Part shown: positions 17,490-26,612 of the stretch, piece by piece
Layout of the letters: each line of letters starts with the position of its first letter
How positions within the stretch are numbered: the stretch's first letter is position 1
Assembly (NCBI RefSeq): GCF_014204525.1
Contig: NZ_JACHLP010000006.1
Coordinates: 62,001-126,000, forward strand
Direction of reading: 5' to 3'
From: Roseateles oligotrophus
Lineage (GTDB): Bacteria > Pseudomonadota > Gammaproteobacteria > Burkholderiales > Burkholderiaceae_C
Length of the DNA stretch: 64,000 bases
The notes under the pieces: generated by a model
The model's database searches: none
Told to the model about the DNA's origin: nothing
What the model saw: the letters and a program-made list of their open reading frames with translations, nothing else
Position numbers and translations under genes: made by a program

Positions 17490-17640
17490 CGAGGCTGTCC
17501 AATAGTCCCAAATCCACCGCCACCCTCACCCCGGAGGGCGACTGAAGCCTTGCAAAGGCGAGTTTCTGGGTTCATCGGTGAATTTGATTTTGTGCGCCGC
17601 AGGTTCGGCTCCTGAGTGATTGTGCAGGCTCTTGCCTGCC

Positions 17641-18276
17641 TTACTGAAACCCGGTTTGCCCGTAGCTCGTTCTTTGCAGCTTCTCGATGTTGTGCACCAT
17701 GCAGTACAAGCTCCACGGCGTCCTGACCTTGGCTTGCCCGCGCAGGTTCAGACGATTCATCCGCTTGTTGTGCCGCAGGTTCGCAAACACCGGCTCGACG
17801 GTACCGATGCGCTGGCTGTACAGCTGCCGGCCTCGGGGTGAGTCGATGGCCTGGCGCATGCGTTCGCTGGGGTGACTGAGGTCTTTGGGCCTGGGGAAGA
17901 AGCGGGTGACTTGTCGGCCTCGCTCGTCGTTGGCACCCTTTTTGGATCGCCTTCTCTTCAGGCATTGCCCGCGTAGCGGACAAGCTGCGCAGTCGCTGGC
18001 TTGGGCGATGTAGGTCTGATACGGGTGCCCGCTGGCCGAGACATGCACACGGCCTTTTCGGCTCAATCTCAATACTTGGCCTGCCGGGCAGGTGGCGGTG
18101 TTGTCTTCATCATTGAAGCTGAAGTCCTTGGGTCTGAAGAACTTGATCTCTGGGGGCTCGCCGCTGGCCTTCTTCTCCGACAAGGGGTCAGGTTTTTCCC
18201 TGTGTTTATCTCGGCTTTCAAAGCGCTCATCGCGTTTGCGCATCTTGACCTGCACTGAACGGAAATCAGCTGTCAT
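17641..18276 (-). pseudogene. IS1182-family transposase, C-terminal remnant
   Basis: About 210 residues corresponding to the C-terminal part of an IS1182-family DDE transposase: the cysteine-rich TCPAGQVL ... CAACPLRGQCL segment, the basic linker, and RIGTVEPVFANLRHNKRMN with the conserved Glu, then WSLYCMVHNIEKL. The N-terminal half with the first catalytic Asp residues is missing: upstream of 18276 the frame runs into an unrelated membrane-protein gene, so the copy is dead. The 3' flank runs to about 17490 (GGACAGCC), where the 87-aa cassette gene is cut. It marks a past insertion and deletion inside the cassette array. Confidence 0.85.
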
Positions 18277-18479
18277 TTTCTTGGAAAAACATCGCGAAGC
18301 CGTTTGAGCCCCTTGAGGTTGAATTGACGAAGTACTTTGGGAGCTGAAATCACGGTCGCGATTATGAAAGCCAAGAATGCCAGCCACACAACATTGCCCA
18401 GTCCACTGTCAGGAATGAAAACAAAGGCAGCGATAGTCGCAACTGCAACGAACTTCACGATTCCATTCAGCGATGGCAT
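18273..18479 (-). CDS. Small two-helix membrane protein of unknown function, cassette-borne
   Basis: 68 aa with two hydrophobic helices (about residues 8-22 and 29-45) followed by a basic tail. Its start lies 17 bases after a half attC-like sequence (18482-18502), and its stop overlaps the first ATG of the transposase remnant, so its own attC was probably lost when the IS remnant was joined. No family is recognised, and the 3' end may be altered by the junction. Confidence 0.45.
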   Translation of the reverse strand: MPSLNGIVKFVAVATIAAFVFIPDSGLGNVVWLAFLAFIIATVISAPKVLRQFNLKGLKRLRDVFPRK

Positions 18480-18481
18480 GG

Positions 18482-18502
18482 CGGGCGAATGAGGGGTTAG
18501 GC
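18482..18502 (-). other. Half attC-like site (R'' side)
   Basis: On the minus strand GCCTAAC (18496-18502) includes the stop codon of the 172-aa gene and is followed by CCCTCATTCG, the start of many attC sites. The matching GTTRRRY half is not found before the next gene start, so the site is incomplete. Confidence 0.5.
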
Positions 18503-19015
18503 CGCTGGCGCACGAAAGGGGAACGGATAGGGTACAGCCAGTTCTTCATAGGTTTGACCAATGATCGGCGAATGATCATCGCTTACGTGAACTAGGCAGA
18601 AGAAGCGGCGGCCCACAGCCAGCTGACGGAGGCTGTGCTCCGAAGCGATTGCCAGGAAGCCGGTGGACCAAGCCTTGTCTTCTTGAATCGCCTTGTCAAA
18701 TGCGACCAAGTCTAGAACGAGCCCACCAGTCGGCTGGATCTCAAAGTGAAAACCGTCATGCAAGGCAGCGAGATTACGAGAGCTTCCTTGAAGAGAGTAC
18801 CCAAACTCCTGCTCCCAGGCTAGCAATCGGCCCAACTCAGCGACTACCGGTGAGATGCCTTCGTGAAAGCTCAGATGAATACGTTGATAGGCATTTTTCT
18901 CCAGCCACGAAGCGGCGCCTGCCAGACTTTTATGCTCAACGGACGCCAGTCCGCGGCCAAAAATGATGGCGAAGGTATCGAGGCGGCTCCAGTCGAGTTC
19001 AGTAAACGACGCCAT
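18497..19015 (-). CDS. Barstar-like protein (putative immunity/inhibitor), cassette-borne
   Basis: 172 aa, no signal peptide. The central part reads SSRNLAALHDGFHFEI, then GLVLDLVAFDKA and, after a helix, RRFFCLVHVSDD. This order (N-x-x-ALxD, a hydrophobic strand ending in an acidic residue, helix, strand) fits the barstar fold that inhibits barnase-type ribonucleases; in barstar the equivalent reads NLDALWDCL then LVLEW. The match is by pattern and length, so it is tentative. No ribonuclease partner is seen nearby. The gene is bracketed by attC-like halves (GTTAGGC before the start, GCCTAAC at the stop), marking it as a gene cassette. Solitary immunity-like genes are common cassette cargo. 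Confidence 0.55.
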   Translation of the reverse strand: MASFTELDWSRLDTFAIIFGRGLASVEHKSLAGAASWLEKNAYQRIHLSFHEGISPVVAELGRLLAWEQEFGYSLQGSSRNLAALHDGFHFEIQPTGGLVLDLVAFDKAIQEDKAWSTGFLAIASEHSLRQLAVGRRFFCLVHVSDDHSPIIGQTYEELAVPYPFPFRAPAA

Positions 19016-19040
19016 GACAATGTCTTAAGAGACCTATGAG

Positions 19041-19075
19041 GCCTAACGAATGAAAGGGACTACCCCGTCCCGAAC
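19041..19075 (-). other. Half attC-like site (R' side)
   Basis: On the minus strand the sequence ends with CTTTCATTCGTTAGGC (GTTAGGC core at 19041-19047), preceded by a GGGAC...GTCCC hairpin. This is the canonical right end of an attC, lying 26 bases before the 172-aa gene start. The left half cannot be recognised. No attI or integrase gene follows. Confidence 0.55.
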
Positions 19076-19155
19076 TAGCCGCGTTGCGTCAAACGGCAAC
19101 TGAGTGCCACGATGAGAAGTACGGTGTCTCATCAACTTACTCGGAAGGGGAAATC

Positions 19156-19200
19156 ATGGCCATTCTGACTGTTGGTATCGACCTCGCCAAGAACGTGTTT
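19156..19200 (+). pseudogene. IS110-family transposase, 5' fragment
   Basis: Fifteen codons, MAILTVGIDLAKNVF, match the invariant N-terminus of IS110-family (DEDD) transposases, including the first catalytic Asp. A GGAAGGGG ribosome-binding site precedes the ATG. After codon 15 the similarity ends abruptly in unrelated DNA (GGAGCCTGTCCGAATTTCC), so this is a truncated leftover at the outer edge of the cassette island. Confidence 0.75.
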
Positions 19201-19255
19201 GGAGCCTGTCCGAATTTCCGTGGATCTCAGCTCGGAGGCCGTCGTTGAGCGACCT

Positions 19256-21352
19256 TCAGCGCAGCCATAGCGATCTGAGGCTGATTTGCTGGGCGATGTC
19301 TTCGCACATAAAGCTCAGCTTGTTGCCCGTATCCAAGACAGGCCAGTCGTTACTCGAACAAAAGCCTTCGGTGCGGAAGACCTGCGGCTGCAAAGCACTC
19401 AAGGGGCGACCGTCCAGCGAGTAAATCAAAACTTCGGCCGAGCCAATCTGGCTTTCGCTCGGGGTCAAATTGATGTTGCTAGCGCGGCTCAGCACGAGGT
19501 GCTCGGCGCCTGCCAGCCTCAACTGGTAGTCGTCGGCGGCAAGGTAGAGGGGCGGGCCTGCTTGCTTTATCGTCTCGCCGCTGGCCAGTTTGGGTAGGCC
19601 TTGTGAGTCCAGCTGGAACAAAAATTTGCCTGGGTTTCCCGTGGGCTTGTAGATGGCGCCGATGAACAAGGGGCCGCCTCGCATGGCCGTGAATTTGAGA
19701 TTTGGATCGGCATAGTTGCTGACCAGGGTGCGCGTTAGCAAGCCGCTCGGCCCCAGCGCGGGATTCAGCACGGAAACCTGCAAATCACTGACCACGCCCG
19801 CCGAACTGGGCTTTTGCCAAACGACGTAGGGGCGCCCTTCGAAGACCGCCAGGCGGGCAAAGAAGCCCTGGGCGTTAATGCCTGGCTCAATGTAGAGCTG
19901 GACCGCCTCTCCCAGCGGCTGGCCGGTCACGCGATCGAAACCGCGTAGCCACAAACGAGACTCATAGCGGAAGTCACCAGGTTTGCTGTCGGCCGTTCTG
20001 CTGATGAGCGTCCAAACCAACCACAGCTGCCGGCCGTCGATTGCCTTCTCAAGCTTGTCGCCCTCGATGGCAGTGGGGTCACCCAGGCGAAGGTCTATGG
20101 TCTGCGGAGCTGTGCTGTCGGCGGAGCGCCCTTGCAGGTCAAAGTTGCGAAGTTGGATGGGATCGAATCCACCCTCTCGAATGCTCAGCAAGCCCTCCGC
20201 GTGCCCCAGCAATGTGCCGCCTGCTTGCTGTAGTTCATTTGATAGGAGCGCAGCGTCCAATGCACCTTGTGGGCTCAGGTGAATCAGCAGTGCCTTTTCA
20301 TAGGAGTAGTTCCCATTGACGAGGAATGCACCGCCGCCTGCCCGCAGGGCTAAATTCGACGTCGAACTCAGGGTTTGGCCGGGCGTGCCCGGGAAGTCAG
20401 CAGGTAAGCGCAGCGGAACCAGGTCGGTAAACCCCAGGCCGCGGTCCTTGGCCTGGAAGCTACTGAGTTGCTCGGTGTAGACGCGCCGCAGCCCATTGGT
20501 GTCGGGCACTTCTTCGATGGTCTGGCGCACGATGCCCAGGCTCTGCACATACCAGACCTTGGCCCTGGCCTCGACCACCGGTGCCTCGATCTTGCTCAGG
20601 GTGAGCTTGGCGCGGGCGCGGATGAAGGTGTCAACGCGCACGCTGTCGAGGGGGCCGAAACGTTGCGACGGCAGAACTTCTGATCCGACCACACGGGCAT
20701 AGACGGCCACTTCCACTGCGTCGTTCTTGCCGTCGCCGTCCAGGTCTTTGGGGAGCTCGATCAGGGTTGAGTCCAGCAAGGTGTACTGATCGCCAGCGCG
20801 AACGGGCGAGCGCAGCTCGGGCCATTGAATCGATTGCGGTTTGCCATTGCCCGCCAGGTCCAGCAACTCGATGCTGCGAATCTCCTGGCCGCTGAGCAGC
20901 AGTTCTTTGCTGCTGCTGCCTTTGTTGCCGGCATTGCTGGCCTGTTCGACCACCCCGTCGCCGCTGCGCAGCAGGTGCTTGACCGTGTTCTGGTAACTCT
21001 CGATAGGGCCGAAGCTGCTGCCGTCGGCGCGTACCCGAGTGCTTTCCCCCTGGTACAGCCAGGCGGCATCGACCTGCAAAGGCCGCAGCTGGATGGCCGC
21101 CGTGGACAAGACTTCGGCTGGTGTTGGCGCCGGCGGAATCAGGCTGGCTGGAGCTGGAGCTGGGGGTGCCGGAGCCGGCGTGCTGCTGGAGTTGCCACCT
21201 CCGCCTCCGCATGCCGCCAGCAGCAGGGCGAGTGCAATCGCGGTCGGAGGGCCTAAAACGCCGGCTGGCTTTTTTGAGCTTGTTGTGCGTGCCCCGCTTG
21301 TCGCCTCAGCGAGGGGGCTGAGGCTCGATGGGCTTATGGTTGTCGTCTGCAT
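19256..21352 (-). CDS. Large secreted lipoprotein of unknown function
   Basis: About 698 aa from the ATG at 21352, with GGAG about six bases upstream; the longer frame to 21442 is rejected. A long basic N-region leads to IALALLLAACGGGGG, a lipobox followed by a glycine tether, then a Pro/Ala/Ser linker, so the protein is lipid-anchored and probably exposed. The mature part has beta-rich repeats and a segment KDLDGDGKNDAVEVAVY that is a calcium-loop or EF-hand-like motif. No catalytic family is recognised. Downstream on the same strand there is only the IS110 fragment; upstream is another GGGGG lipoprotein gene in the same orientation, which may be functionally related. Confidence 0.7.
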   Translation of the reverse strand: MQTTTISPSSLSPLAEATSGARTTSSKKPAGVLGPPTAIALALLLAACGGGGGNSSSTPAPAPPAPAPASLIPPAPTPAEVLSTAAIQLRPLQVDAAWLYQGESTRVRADGSSFGPIESYQNTVKHLLRSGDGVVEQASNAGNKGSSSKELLLSGQEIRSIELLDLAGNGKPQSIQWPELRSPVRAGDQYTLLDSTLIELPKDLDGDGKNDAVEVAVYARVVGSEVLPSQRFGPLDSVRVDTFIRARAKLTLSKIEAPVVEARAKVWYVQSLGIVRQTIEEVPDTNGLRRVYTEQLSSFQAKDRGLGFTDLVPLRLPADFPGTPGQTLSSTSNLALRAGGGAFLVNGNYSYEKALLIHLSPQGALDAALLSNELQQAGGTLLGHAEGLLSIREGGFDPIQLRNFDLQGRSADSTAPQTIDLRLGDPTAIEGDKLEKAIDGRQLWLVWTLISRTADSKPGDFRYESRLWLRGFDRVTGQPLGEAVQLYIEPGINAQGFFARLAVFEGRPYVVWQKPSSAGVVSDLQVSVLNPALGPSGLLTRTLVSNYADPNLKFTAMRGGPLFIGAIYKPTGNPGKFLFQLDSQGLPKLASGETIKQAGPPLYLAADDYQLRLAGAEHLVLSRASNINLTPSESQIGSAEVLIYSLDGRPLSALQPQVFRTEGFCSSNDWPVLDTGNKLSFMCEDIAQQISLRSLWLR

Positions 21353-21456
21353 TTTTGGCTCCGCTCTCCTCGAAGCGGATAGCATAGCCAGCGAATGCAA
21401 GGGAAGCGGTGGGCGACTCGACCGGCCCGCGTGACTATTCACCTGCTGGGGCTCGG

Positions 21457-21564
21457 CGCCGATTCAAGCGCGTCGAGCCTCAGGCCGACGGCAGCCTGCG
21501 CATCGATGTGCAGACCGGCGGGCGCCGGGTGCTGCGCCTGCGCAGAGGCGGCGACTGCCGCTGA
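21457..21564 (+). pseudogene. C-terminal gene fragment of unknown origin
   Basis: Between the two minus-strand lipoprotein genes the plus strand holds a coding-like frame ending in ADGSLRIDVQTGGRRVLRL, then a short basic tail and a stop at 21562-21564. The codons have the GC-rich third positions of real genes, but no start or upstream domain is present. It looks like the 3' tail of a gene whose body has been lost; the identity is unknown. Confidence 0.3.
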
Positions 21565-21566
21565 TC

Positions 21567-22907
21567 TCAGCGCACCGTGTAGCTGAGGCGCTGGCCAGGC
21601 AGGCCGGAGGCCGTGCCCAGAGTGGCTTCGTAGCGGCCGGCGGGCTGGGCGGGCAGGTCGACCCGGATGCGGCCGTTGTCCAGCAGTTTGATCGCCGTCG
21701 GTGTCAGCGTGCCGAAGCTCAGCAGCTGGGGCAGGGCCCTGCCGATCTCGCCGAAGCCGGTACCCAGCAGGATCAGGCTGCCGGCCCGGCCGGCCTGCAG
21801 CGCGCTGTCGTCCACCGTGTCGATTTGCGTCAGGCGCTTGATCAGCCGGAAGCTGACCGTGCGGGCCGGAACGCCATGGCTGAACTCGAAGTTCACCGCG
21901 GCCAGATGGCTCTCCTGGTTGGCCAGCTTGTCGAAGGCTTCGGGCACCAGGCGCCAGATCAGGGCGGTCCGGGAGGCCTGCTCCAGGCGCAGCCAGGGGG
22001 TGCTGGTGCTGGCCGTCCAGCTCAGGCCCTCGGGCGTCTTGGCGGTCGGCATGATGCGCATGCTGGCGCCGGGCGTTTCCGACAGGCTGCGCAGCGCGAA
22101 GCTGGGCGTGTACAGCACGACGACCTGGGATTCGACCGTGGCCTTGACGCGCAGGAAGTGGGCGGGGCGCTCGACCCCGACCGGGCTGATCTTGACCTCA
22201 GCCCGGTATTCGCCGCGCGTCAGCCCGGCAGCCGGCTGCAGCAGCAGCGTGTCGCCCTGGGCGCGGTGTTGTAGCCAGTCGGTCCCGCCGGGCTGCTCAA
22301 GGAGCTGGTAAATCCAGCCGCTGGCCCGGGTGGGCAGACCGATCTTCACGCTGGTGGCGGCCGCCTGATCCTCGGTGCTGCTGCTGAATTCGACCCTATC
22401 CTCGCTCACCTCGAAGCCCGGCGTGACGCTGTGCTGGTAGCGCAGGGTTTGCGGCGAGCCGGCCAGGTGGCGCTGGCACAGCGGGTCGTGGCAGGCGCTG
22501 AGCGTCCAAGTGCCGCTGTACTGGCCGGGCGCGAGGTCGCTGCGCAGTCGCAGCTTGGCTCGGGCCTGGCTGCTGCCGCTTTGCCAGCTCACCGGCGAGG
22601 CGGTCTCGACCGCTTCGCCTTCGGCGACGGCCGTGAAATGGACGCTGGCATTGCTGGCCAGGCCGCTGAGGCCCAGGCTCAGTTCGTGATCCACCGGCGC
22701 TGCCTGTGGGCTGCGCTCGGTCTCGCTGTTGATGGCGCTGGCCGCGATGCTCAGCCGGGCTTCGGCCGGCGACGGCGTGACCGGTGCGGGCGGGGTGGTG
22801 GGCGTGGCGGTGTCGCTCCCGCCACCACCGCCGCAGGCCTGCAACAGGCCCGCCAGTAGCAGACCCAGGGCCGTGCCCATCCAGTTTCGATCTGCCGATG
22901 ATTTCAT
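21567..22907 (-). CDS. Surface/periplasmic lipoprotein with BACON- and IPT-like domains
   Basis: About 446 aa from the ATG at 22907, preceded by GAGGGGGG. The lipobox LLQACGGGGG is followed by a Thr/Pro linker and Ig-like beta-sandwich repeats. Segments such as PGGTDWLQHRAQGDTLLLQP and STPWLRLEQASRTALIW resemble BACON domains, and GRAGSLILLGTGFGEIG near residue 390 resembles an IPT/TIG domain. Such proteins often bind glycans or act in surface adhesion, but no catalytic residue is visible. It lies 215 bp upstream of the second lipoprotein gene on the same strand. Confidence 0.7.
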   Translation of the reverse strand: MKSSADRNWMGTALGLLLAGLLQACGGGGGSDTATPTTPPAPVTPSPAEARLSIAASAINSETERSPQAAPVDHELSLGLSGLASNASVHFTAVAEGEAVETASPVSWQSGSSQARAKLRLRSDLAPGQYSGTWTLSACHDPLCQRHLAGSPQTLRYQHSVTPGFEVSEDRVEFSSSTEDQAAATSVKIGLPTRASGWIYQLLEQPGGTDWLQHRAQGDTLLLQPAAGLTRGEYRAEVKISPVGVERPAHFLRVKATVESQVVVLYTPSFALRSLSETPGASMRIMPTAKTPEGLSWTASTSTPWLRLEQASRTALIWRLVPEAFDKLANQESHLAAVNFEFSHGVPARTVSFRLIKRLTQIDTVDDSALQAGRAGSLILLGTGFGEIGRALPQLLSFGTLTPTAIKLLDNGRIRVDLPAQPAGRYEATLGTASGLPGQRLSYTVR

Positions 22908-23094
22908 CCCGCCCCCCTCTGCCATTGAATCTCGCGCCAGGCCTCGTAGCCTTGCTAGGGTGCGGATCCTATGCTGGCCCCGCAGTGCGCAGATGAAGCG
23001 CTCATTAAAGTTGGGCGGGGCGTGCGGCGTGTAAACGGGAAGCCCCCCCAAGGGGCAATGCCCGGCAGGGGCCTGGCAGTGAATGCGAGGAGGT

Positions 23095-26000
23095 TTACAT
23101 GCTGCGCCGGTACTGCCCGCCCACTTCGAACAGCGCCGAGGTGATCTGGCCCAGGGAGCAGACGCGTACCGCGTCCATCAACACCTCGAACACGTTTTTG
23201 TTGTCAATGACGGCCTGCTGCAGCCGCGCCAGCATGGGGCCGCTGGTGGCTTTGTTGCGGCTGTGGAAATCGGCCAGGCGGCTGAGCTGGGACTGCTTTT
23301 CCTCGTCGGTGGAGCGGGCCAGCTCGATGCTCTCGGGCACGGTGTCGCCATGCGGGTTGCGGAAGGTGTTGACGCCGATGATGGGGTACTCGCCGGTGTG
23401 CTTGAGCATCTCGTAGTGCATGCTCTCTTCCTGGATCTTGCTGCGCTGGTAGCCGGTCTCCATGGCGCCCAGCACGCCGCCGCGCTCGGCGATTTTCTCG
23501 AACTCAGCGAGCACCGCTTCTTCCACCAGCTCGGTCAGTTCCTCGATGATGAAAGCGCCTTGCGAGGGGTTCTCATTCTTGGCCAGGCCCCATTCGCGGT
23601 TGATGATGAGCTGGATGGCCATGGCGCGCCTAACGCTTTCTTCGGTCGGCGTGGTGATGGCCTCGTCAAAGGCATTGGTGTGCAGGCTGTTGCAGTTGTC
23701 GTAGATGGCGATCAAGGCCTGCAGCGTGGTGCGGATGTCGTTGAACTGGATCTCCTGGGCATGCAGGCTGCGGCCCGAGGTCTGGATGTGGTACTTGAGC
23801 TTTTGGGACCGTTCGTTGGCGCCGTATTTGTCGCGCATGGCCACGGCCCAGATGCGGCGGGCCACGCGGCCCAGCACGGTGTATTCCGGGTCCATGCCGT
23901 TGGAGAAAAAGAAGCTCAGATTGGGCGCGAAGTCATCGATGTGCATGCCGCGCGCCAAGTACGCTTCCACAAAGGTGAAGCCGTTGGAGAGCGTCAGCGC
24001 CAGTTGCGAGAGCGGGTTGGCGCCGGCCTCGGCGATGTGATAACCGCTGATCGAGACGGAGTAGAAATTGCGCACATTGTGGTGGACGAAATACTCGGCG
24101 ATATCGCCCATCACCTTGAGTGAGAACTCGGTGGAGAAGATGCAGGTGTTCTGGCCCTGGTCTTCCTTCAGGATGTCGGCCTGCACCGTGCCGCGCACAT
24201 TGGCCAGCACCCAGTCCTTGATCTTGGCTGCCTCATCAAACGTGGGTTCGCGGCCGTTGTCTGCCTTGAACTTGGCCAGGTTCTGGTCGATGGCCGTGTT
24301 CATGAACATGGCGAGGATCGAGGGCGCCGGCCCATTGATGGTCATGCTGACCGAGGTCGTCGGGCTGCAGAGGTCGAAGCCCTCGTACAGCACCTTCATA
24401 TCGTCCAGCGTGGCGATGCTGACGCCGGAGTTGCCGACCTTGCCGTAGATGTCAGGCCGCGGCGCGGGGTCGGCGCCGTAGAGCGTGACCGAGTCGAAGG
24501 CGGTGGACAGGCGCTTGGCCGGCATGCCTTCGCTGACCAGCTTGAAGCGGCGGTTGGTGCGGAAGGCGTCGCCCTCGCCGGCGAACATGCGGGTGGGGTC
24601 CTCGCCCTCGCGCTTGAAGGCGAACACGCCCGCGGTGTAGGGGAAGCTGCCGGGCACGTTCTCCAGCAGCAGCCATTTCAGCAATTCGCCATGGCATTCG
24701 TAGCCGGGCAAGACCACCTTCTTGATCTTGGTGCCGGAGAGGCTGGTGTGGACGAGGTTGGTGCGTATCTCCTTGTCGCGGATCTTCACCACATACTCGT
24801 CGCCGGCATAGGCTTTCTGCATGTCCGGCCATTGCTTGAGCAGTTGGCGGGCGGCGCCGTCCATGCGGGCCTCGCGTTCGGTGGCCAGCTCGCCCAGGGC
24901 CTCGCGGGCCCGGTGTTTTTCTGCGTTAGCTTCCGCCAGCATGCGCGCGCTGGCGCTCAGTTGCTGGATCTCGCGCGCCAGCGTTGCTTGCTGGCGGGCA
25001 CGCTTTTTGTAGCCGCGCACGGTGTCGGAAATCTCGGCCAGATAACGCGCTCGTGCGGCGGGCACCACCGGGGTCTGGTGGGTGCTGTGGCGGGTGTTGA
25101 CCAGGGGCAGGCGGCCCTCGCCCAGATGCAGGCCCAGCTGGGCCAGGCGCGGCTTGAGGGCCTGGTAGAGGGCGGTGACGCCGTCGTCGTTGAAGCGGCT
25201 GGCCATGGTGCCGAAGACGGGCATTTCTTCCGGCCGGGTGGTGAAGGCTTCTTTATTGCGCTGCACCTGCTTGGCCACATCGCGCAAGGCGTCGAGCGAA
25301 CCCTTGCGATCGAATTTGTTGATGGCGACGAATTCGGCGAAGTCCAGCATATCGATTTTCTCGAGCTGGCTGGCGGCGCCGAACTCGGGCGTCATCACAT
25401 ACATGGGCACGTCCACATGCGGGACGATGGCGGCATCGCCCTGGCCTATGCCCGAGGTTTCCACCACGATCAGATCGAAGCCCGCCAGCTTGGCGGCGGC
25501 GATCACATCGGGCAAGGCCTTGGAGATTTCGCTGCCGAAGTCGCGGGTGGCGAGGCTGCGCATGAACACCCGGGCGCCTTGCGCCCAGGGGCCGATGGCA
25601 TTCATGCGGATGCGGTCGCCCAAGAGCGCGCCGCCGCTCTTGCGGCGCGAGGGGTCAATGGAAATAAGGGCCACTCGCAGCGCATCGCCCTGGTCCAGGC
25701 GCAGGCGGCGGATCAGCTCGTCGGTCAGGCTGCTCTTGCCCGCGCCGCCGGTGCCGGTGATGCCCAGCACGGGGGTCTGGATGGTTTTGGCGGCTTCTTG
25801 CAGCTGTGTCAGCAGGGCGGTGTCGGCTTTCCCGTTCTCCAGCGCCGTGATCAGCTGGGCCAGGGCGCGCCAGGCGGCCTCGCCATGGCCTTGGATCGCG
25901 TCCAGGCTCTTGGGGGCGAGGCTGCTGAAGTCCTGGTCGGCCTTCATCACCATCTCGCCAATCATGCCGGCCAAGCCCATGCGCTGGCCGTCCTCGGGGC

Positions 26001-26385
26001 TGAAGATGCGCACGCCATGCTCGCGCAGATCGCGGATCTCGGCCGGCACGATCACGCCGCCGCCGCCGCCAAAGACCTGGATCTGCTCGCCGCCGCGCGC
26101 CTTCAGCAGGTCCACCATGTATTTGAAGTACTCCACATGGCCGCCCTGGTAGGAGCTGATGGCGATGCCCTGGGCGTCTTCCTGCAGCGCGGCGGTGACG
26201 ACCTCATCCACCGAGCGGTTATGGCCCAGGTGGATCACCTCGGCCCCCATGCCTTGCAGGATGCGCCGCATGATGTTGATGGCCGCGTCATGCCCGTCGA
26301 ACAAGCTGGCGGCGGTGACAAAACGCACTTTGTGCGTGGGGCGGTACTCGGCCAGGGCTTTGTACTCGGCGGACAGATCGGTCAT
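23095..26385 (-). CDS. icmF: Fused isobutyryl-CoA (acyl-CoA) mutase, adenosylcobalamin-dependent
   Basis: About 1096 aa from the ATG at 26385, with TGGAGAC upstream. Order of parts: an N-terminal cobalamin-binding domain (about 20-150) with LFDGHDAA, holding the lower-ligand H32, and ISSYQGGH; a central MeaB-like G-protein chaperone (about 200-420) with P-loop GTGGAGKSS (K217) and NKFD; and a C-terminal (beta/alpha)8 mutase domain with FSISGYHI-like [12 protein letters not shown] and [11 protein letters not shown]. This is the IcmF architecture, which interconverts isobutyryl-CoA and n-butyryl-CoA (or pivalyl/isovaleryl-CoA in variants) and reloads its own cofactor. The substrate pocket cannot be assigned by eye. 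A strong palindrome 111 bp upstream (26497-26526) is a likely operator. Probably monocistronic. Confidence 0.93.
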   Translation of the reverse strand: MTDLSAEYKALAEYRPTHKVRFVTAASLFDGHDAAINIMRRILQGMGAEVIHLGHNRSVDEVVTAALQEDAQGIAISSYQGGHVEYFKYMVDLLKARGGEQIQVFGGGGGVIVPAEIRDLREHGVRIFSPEDGQRMGLAGMIGEMVMKADQDFSSLAPKSLDAIQGHGEAAWRALAQLITALENGKADTALLTQLQEAAKTIQTPVLGITGTGGAGKSSLTDELIRRLRLDQGDALRVALISIDPSRRKSGGALLGDRIRMNAIGPWAQGARVFMRSLATRDFGSEISKALPDVIAAAKLAGFDLIVVETSGIGQGDAAIVPHVDVPMYVMTPEFGAASQLEKIDMLDFAEFVAINKFDRKGSLDALRDVAKQVQRNKEAFTTRPEEMPVFGTMASRFNDDGVTALYQALKPRLAQLGLHLGEGRLPLVNTRHSTHQTPVVPAARARYLAEISDTVRGYKKRARQQATLAREIQQLSASARMLAEANAEKHRAREALGELATEREARMDGAARQLLKQWPDMQKAYAGDEYVVKIRDKEIRTNLVHTSLSGTKIKKVVLPGYECHGELLKWLLLENVPGSFPYTAGVFAFKREGEDPTRMFAGEGDAFRTNRRFKLVSEGMPAKRLSTAFDSVTLYGADPAPRPDIYGKVGNSGVSIATLDDMKVLYEGFDLCSPTTSVSMTINGPAPSILAMFMNTAIDQNLAKFKADNGREPTFDEAAKIKDWVLANVRGTVQADILKEDQGQNTCIFSTEFSLKVMGDIAEYFVHHNVRNFYSVSISGYHIAEAGANPLSQLALTLSNGFTFVEAYLARGMHIDDFAPNLSFFFSNGMDPEYTVLGRVARRIWAVAMRDKYGANERSQKLKYHIQTSGRSLHAQEIQFNDIRTTLQALIAIYDNCNSLHTNAFDEAITTPTEESVRRAMAIQLIINREWGLAKNENPSQGAFIIEELTELVEEAVLAEFEKIAERGGVLGAMETGYQRSKIQEESMHYEMLKHTGEYPIIGVNTFRNPHGDTVPESIELARSTDEEKQSQLSRLADFHSRNKATSGPMLARLQQAVIDNKNVFEVLMDAVRVCSLGQITSALFEVGGQYRRSM

Positions 26386-26496
26386 GGCTTGTCTCCAGGA
26401 AGGGCGCGGCTGCGGTGCTCTGTGTTGTTTGCGCAAACAAAGGGGGCAGGCGTGCTCCGCAACTTTGTAGCAGCAAGACGGGCCCGATTCTAGGGC

Positions 26497-26526
26497 TTGA
26501 TTGACGTTAACGTAAACGTCAATCAA
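26497..26526. promoter_or_regulatory. Perfect 12-bp inverted repeat, candidate operator of icmF
   Basis: TTGATTGACGTT, a six-base spacer AACGTA, then AACGTCAATCAA, an exact inverted repeat. It lies between icmF (start 26385, minus) and the plus-strand gene at 26613. The ACGTTAACGTAAACGT core resembles sites reported for branched-chain acyl-CoA catabolism regulators of the LiuR/TetR kind, recalled from family knowledge. Which regulator binds is unknown; no regulator gene adjoins. Confidence 0.65.
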
Positions 26527-26612
26527 GCGTCAATTGTGCGCGGCAGGCGGGGCTGCGCAGCGCGGGGTCGGCTTGTCACATGCATGCAACCCTGGGCGTG
26601 CAAGATCCGGCG

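Noticed and set aside
19041-19250. An attI site or integrase gene at the head of the cassette array
   Set aside because: No integrase-like reading frame on either strand; only an IS110 fragment and unassigned DNA.
23041-23094. GCCCCTTGGGGGGGC as the icmF terminator (minus strand)
   Set aside because: The stem is short with an imperfect loop and no T-run; too weak to list.
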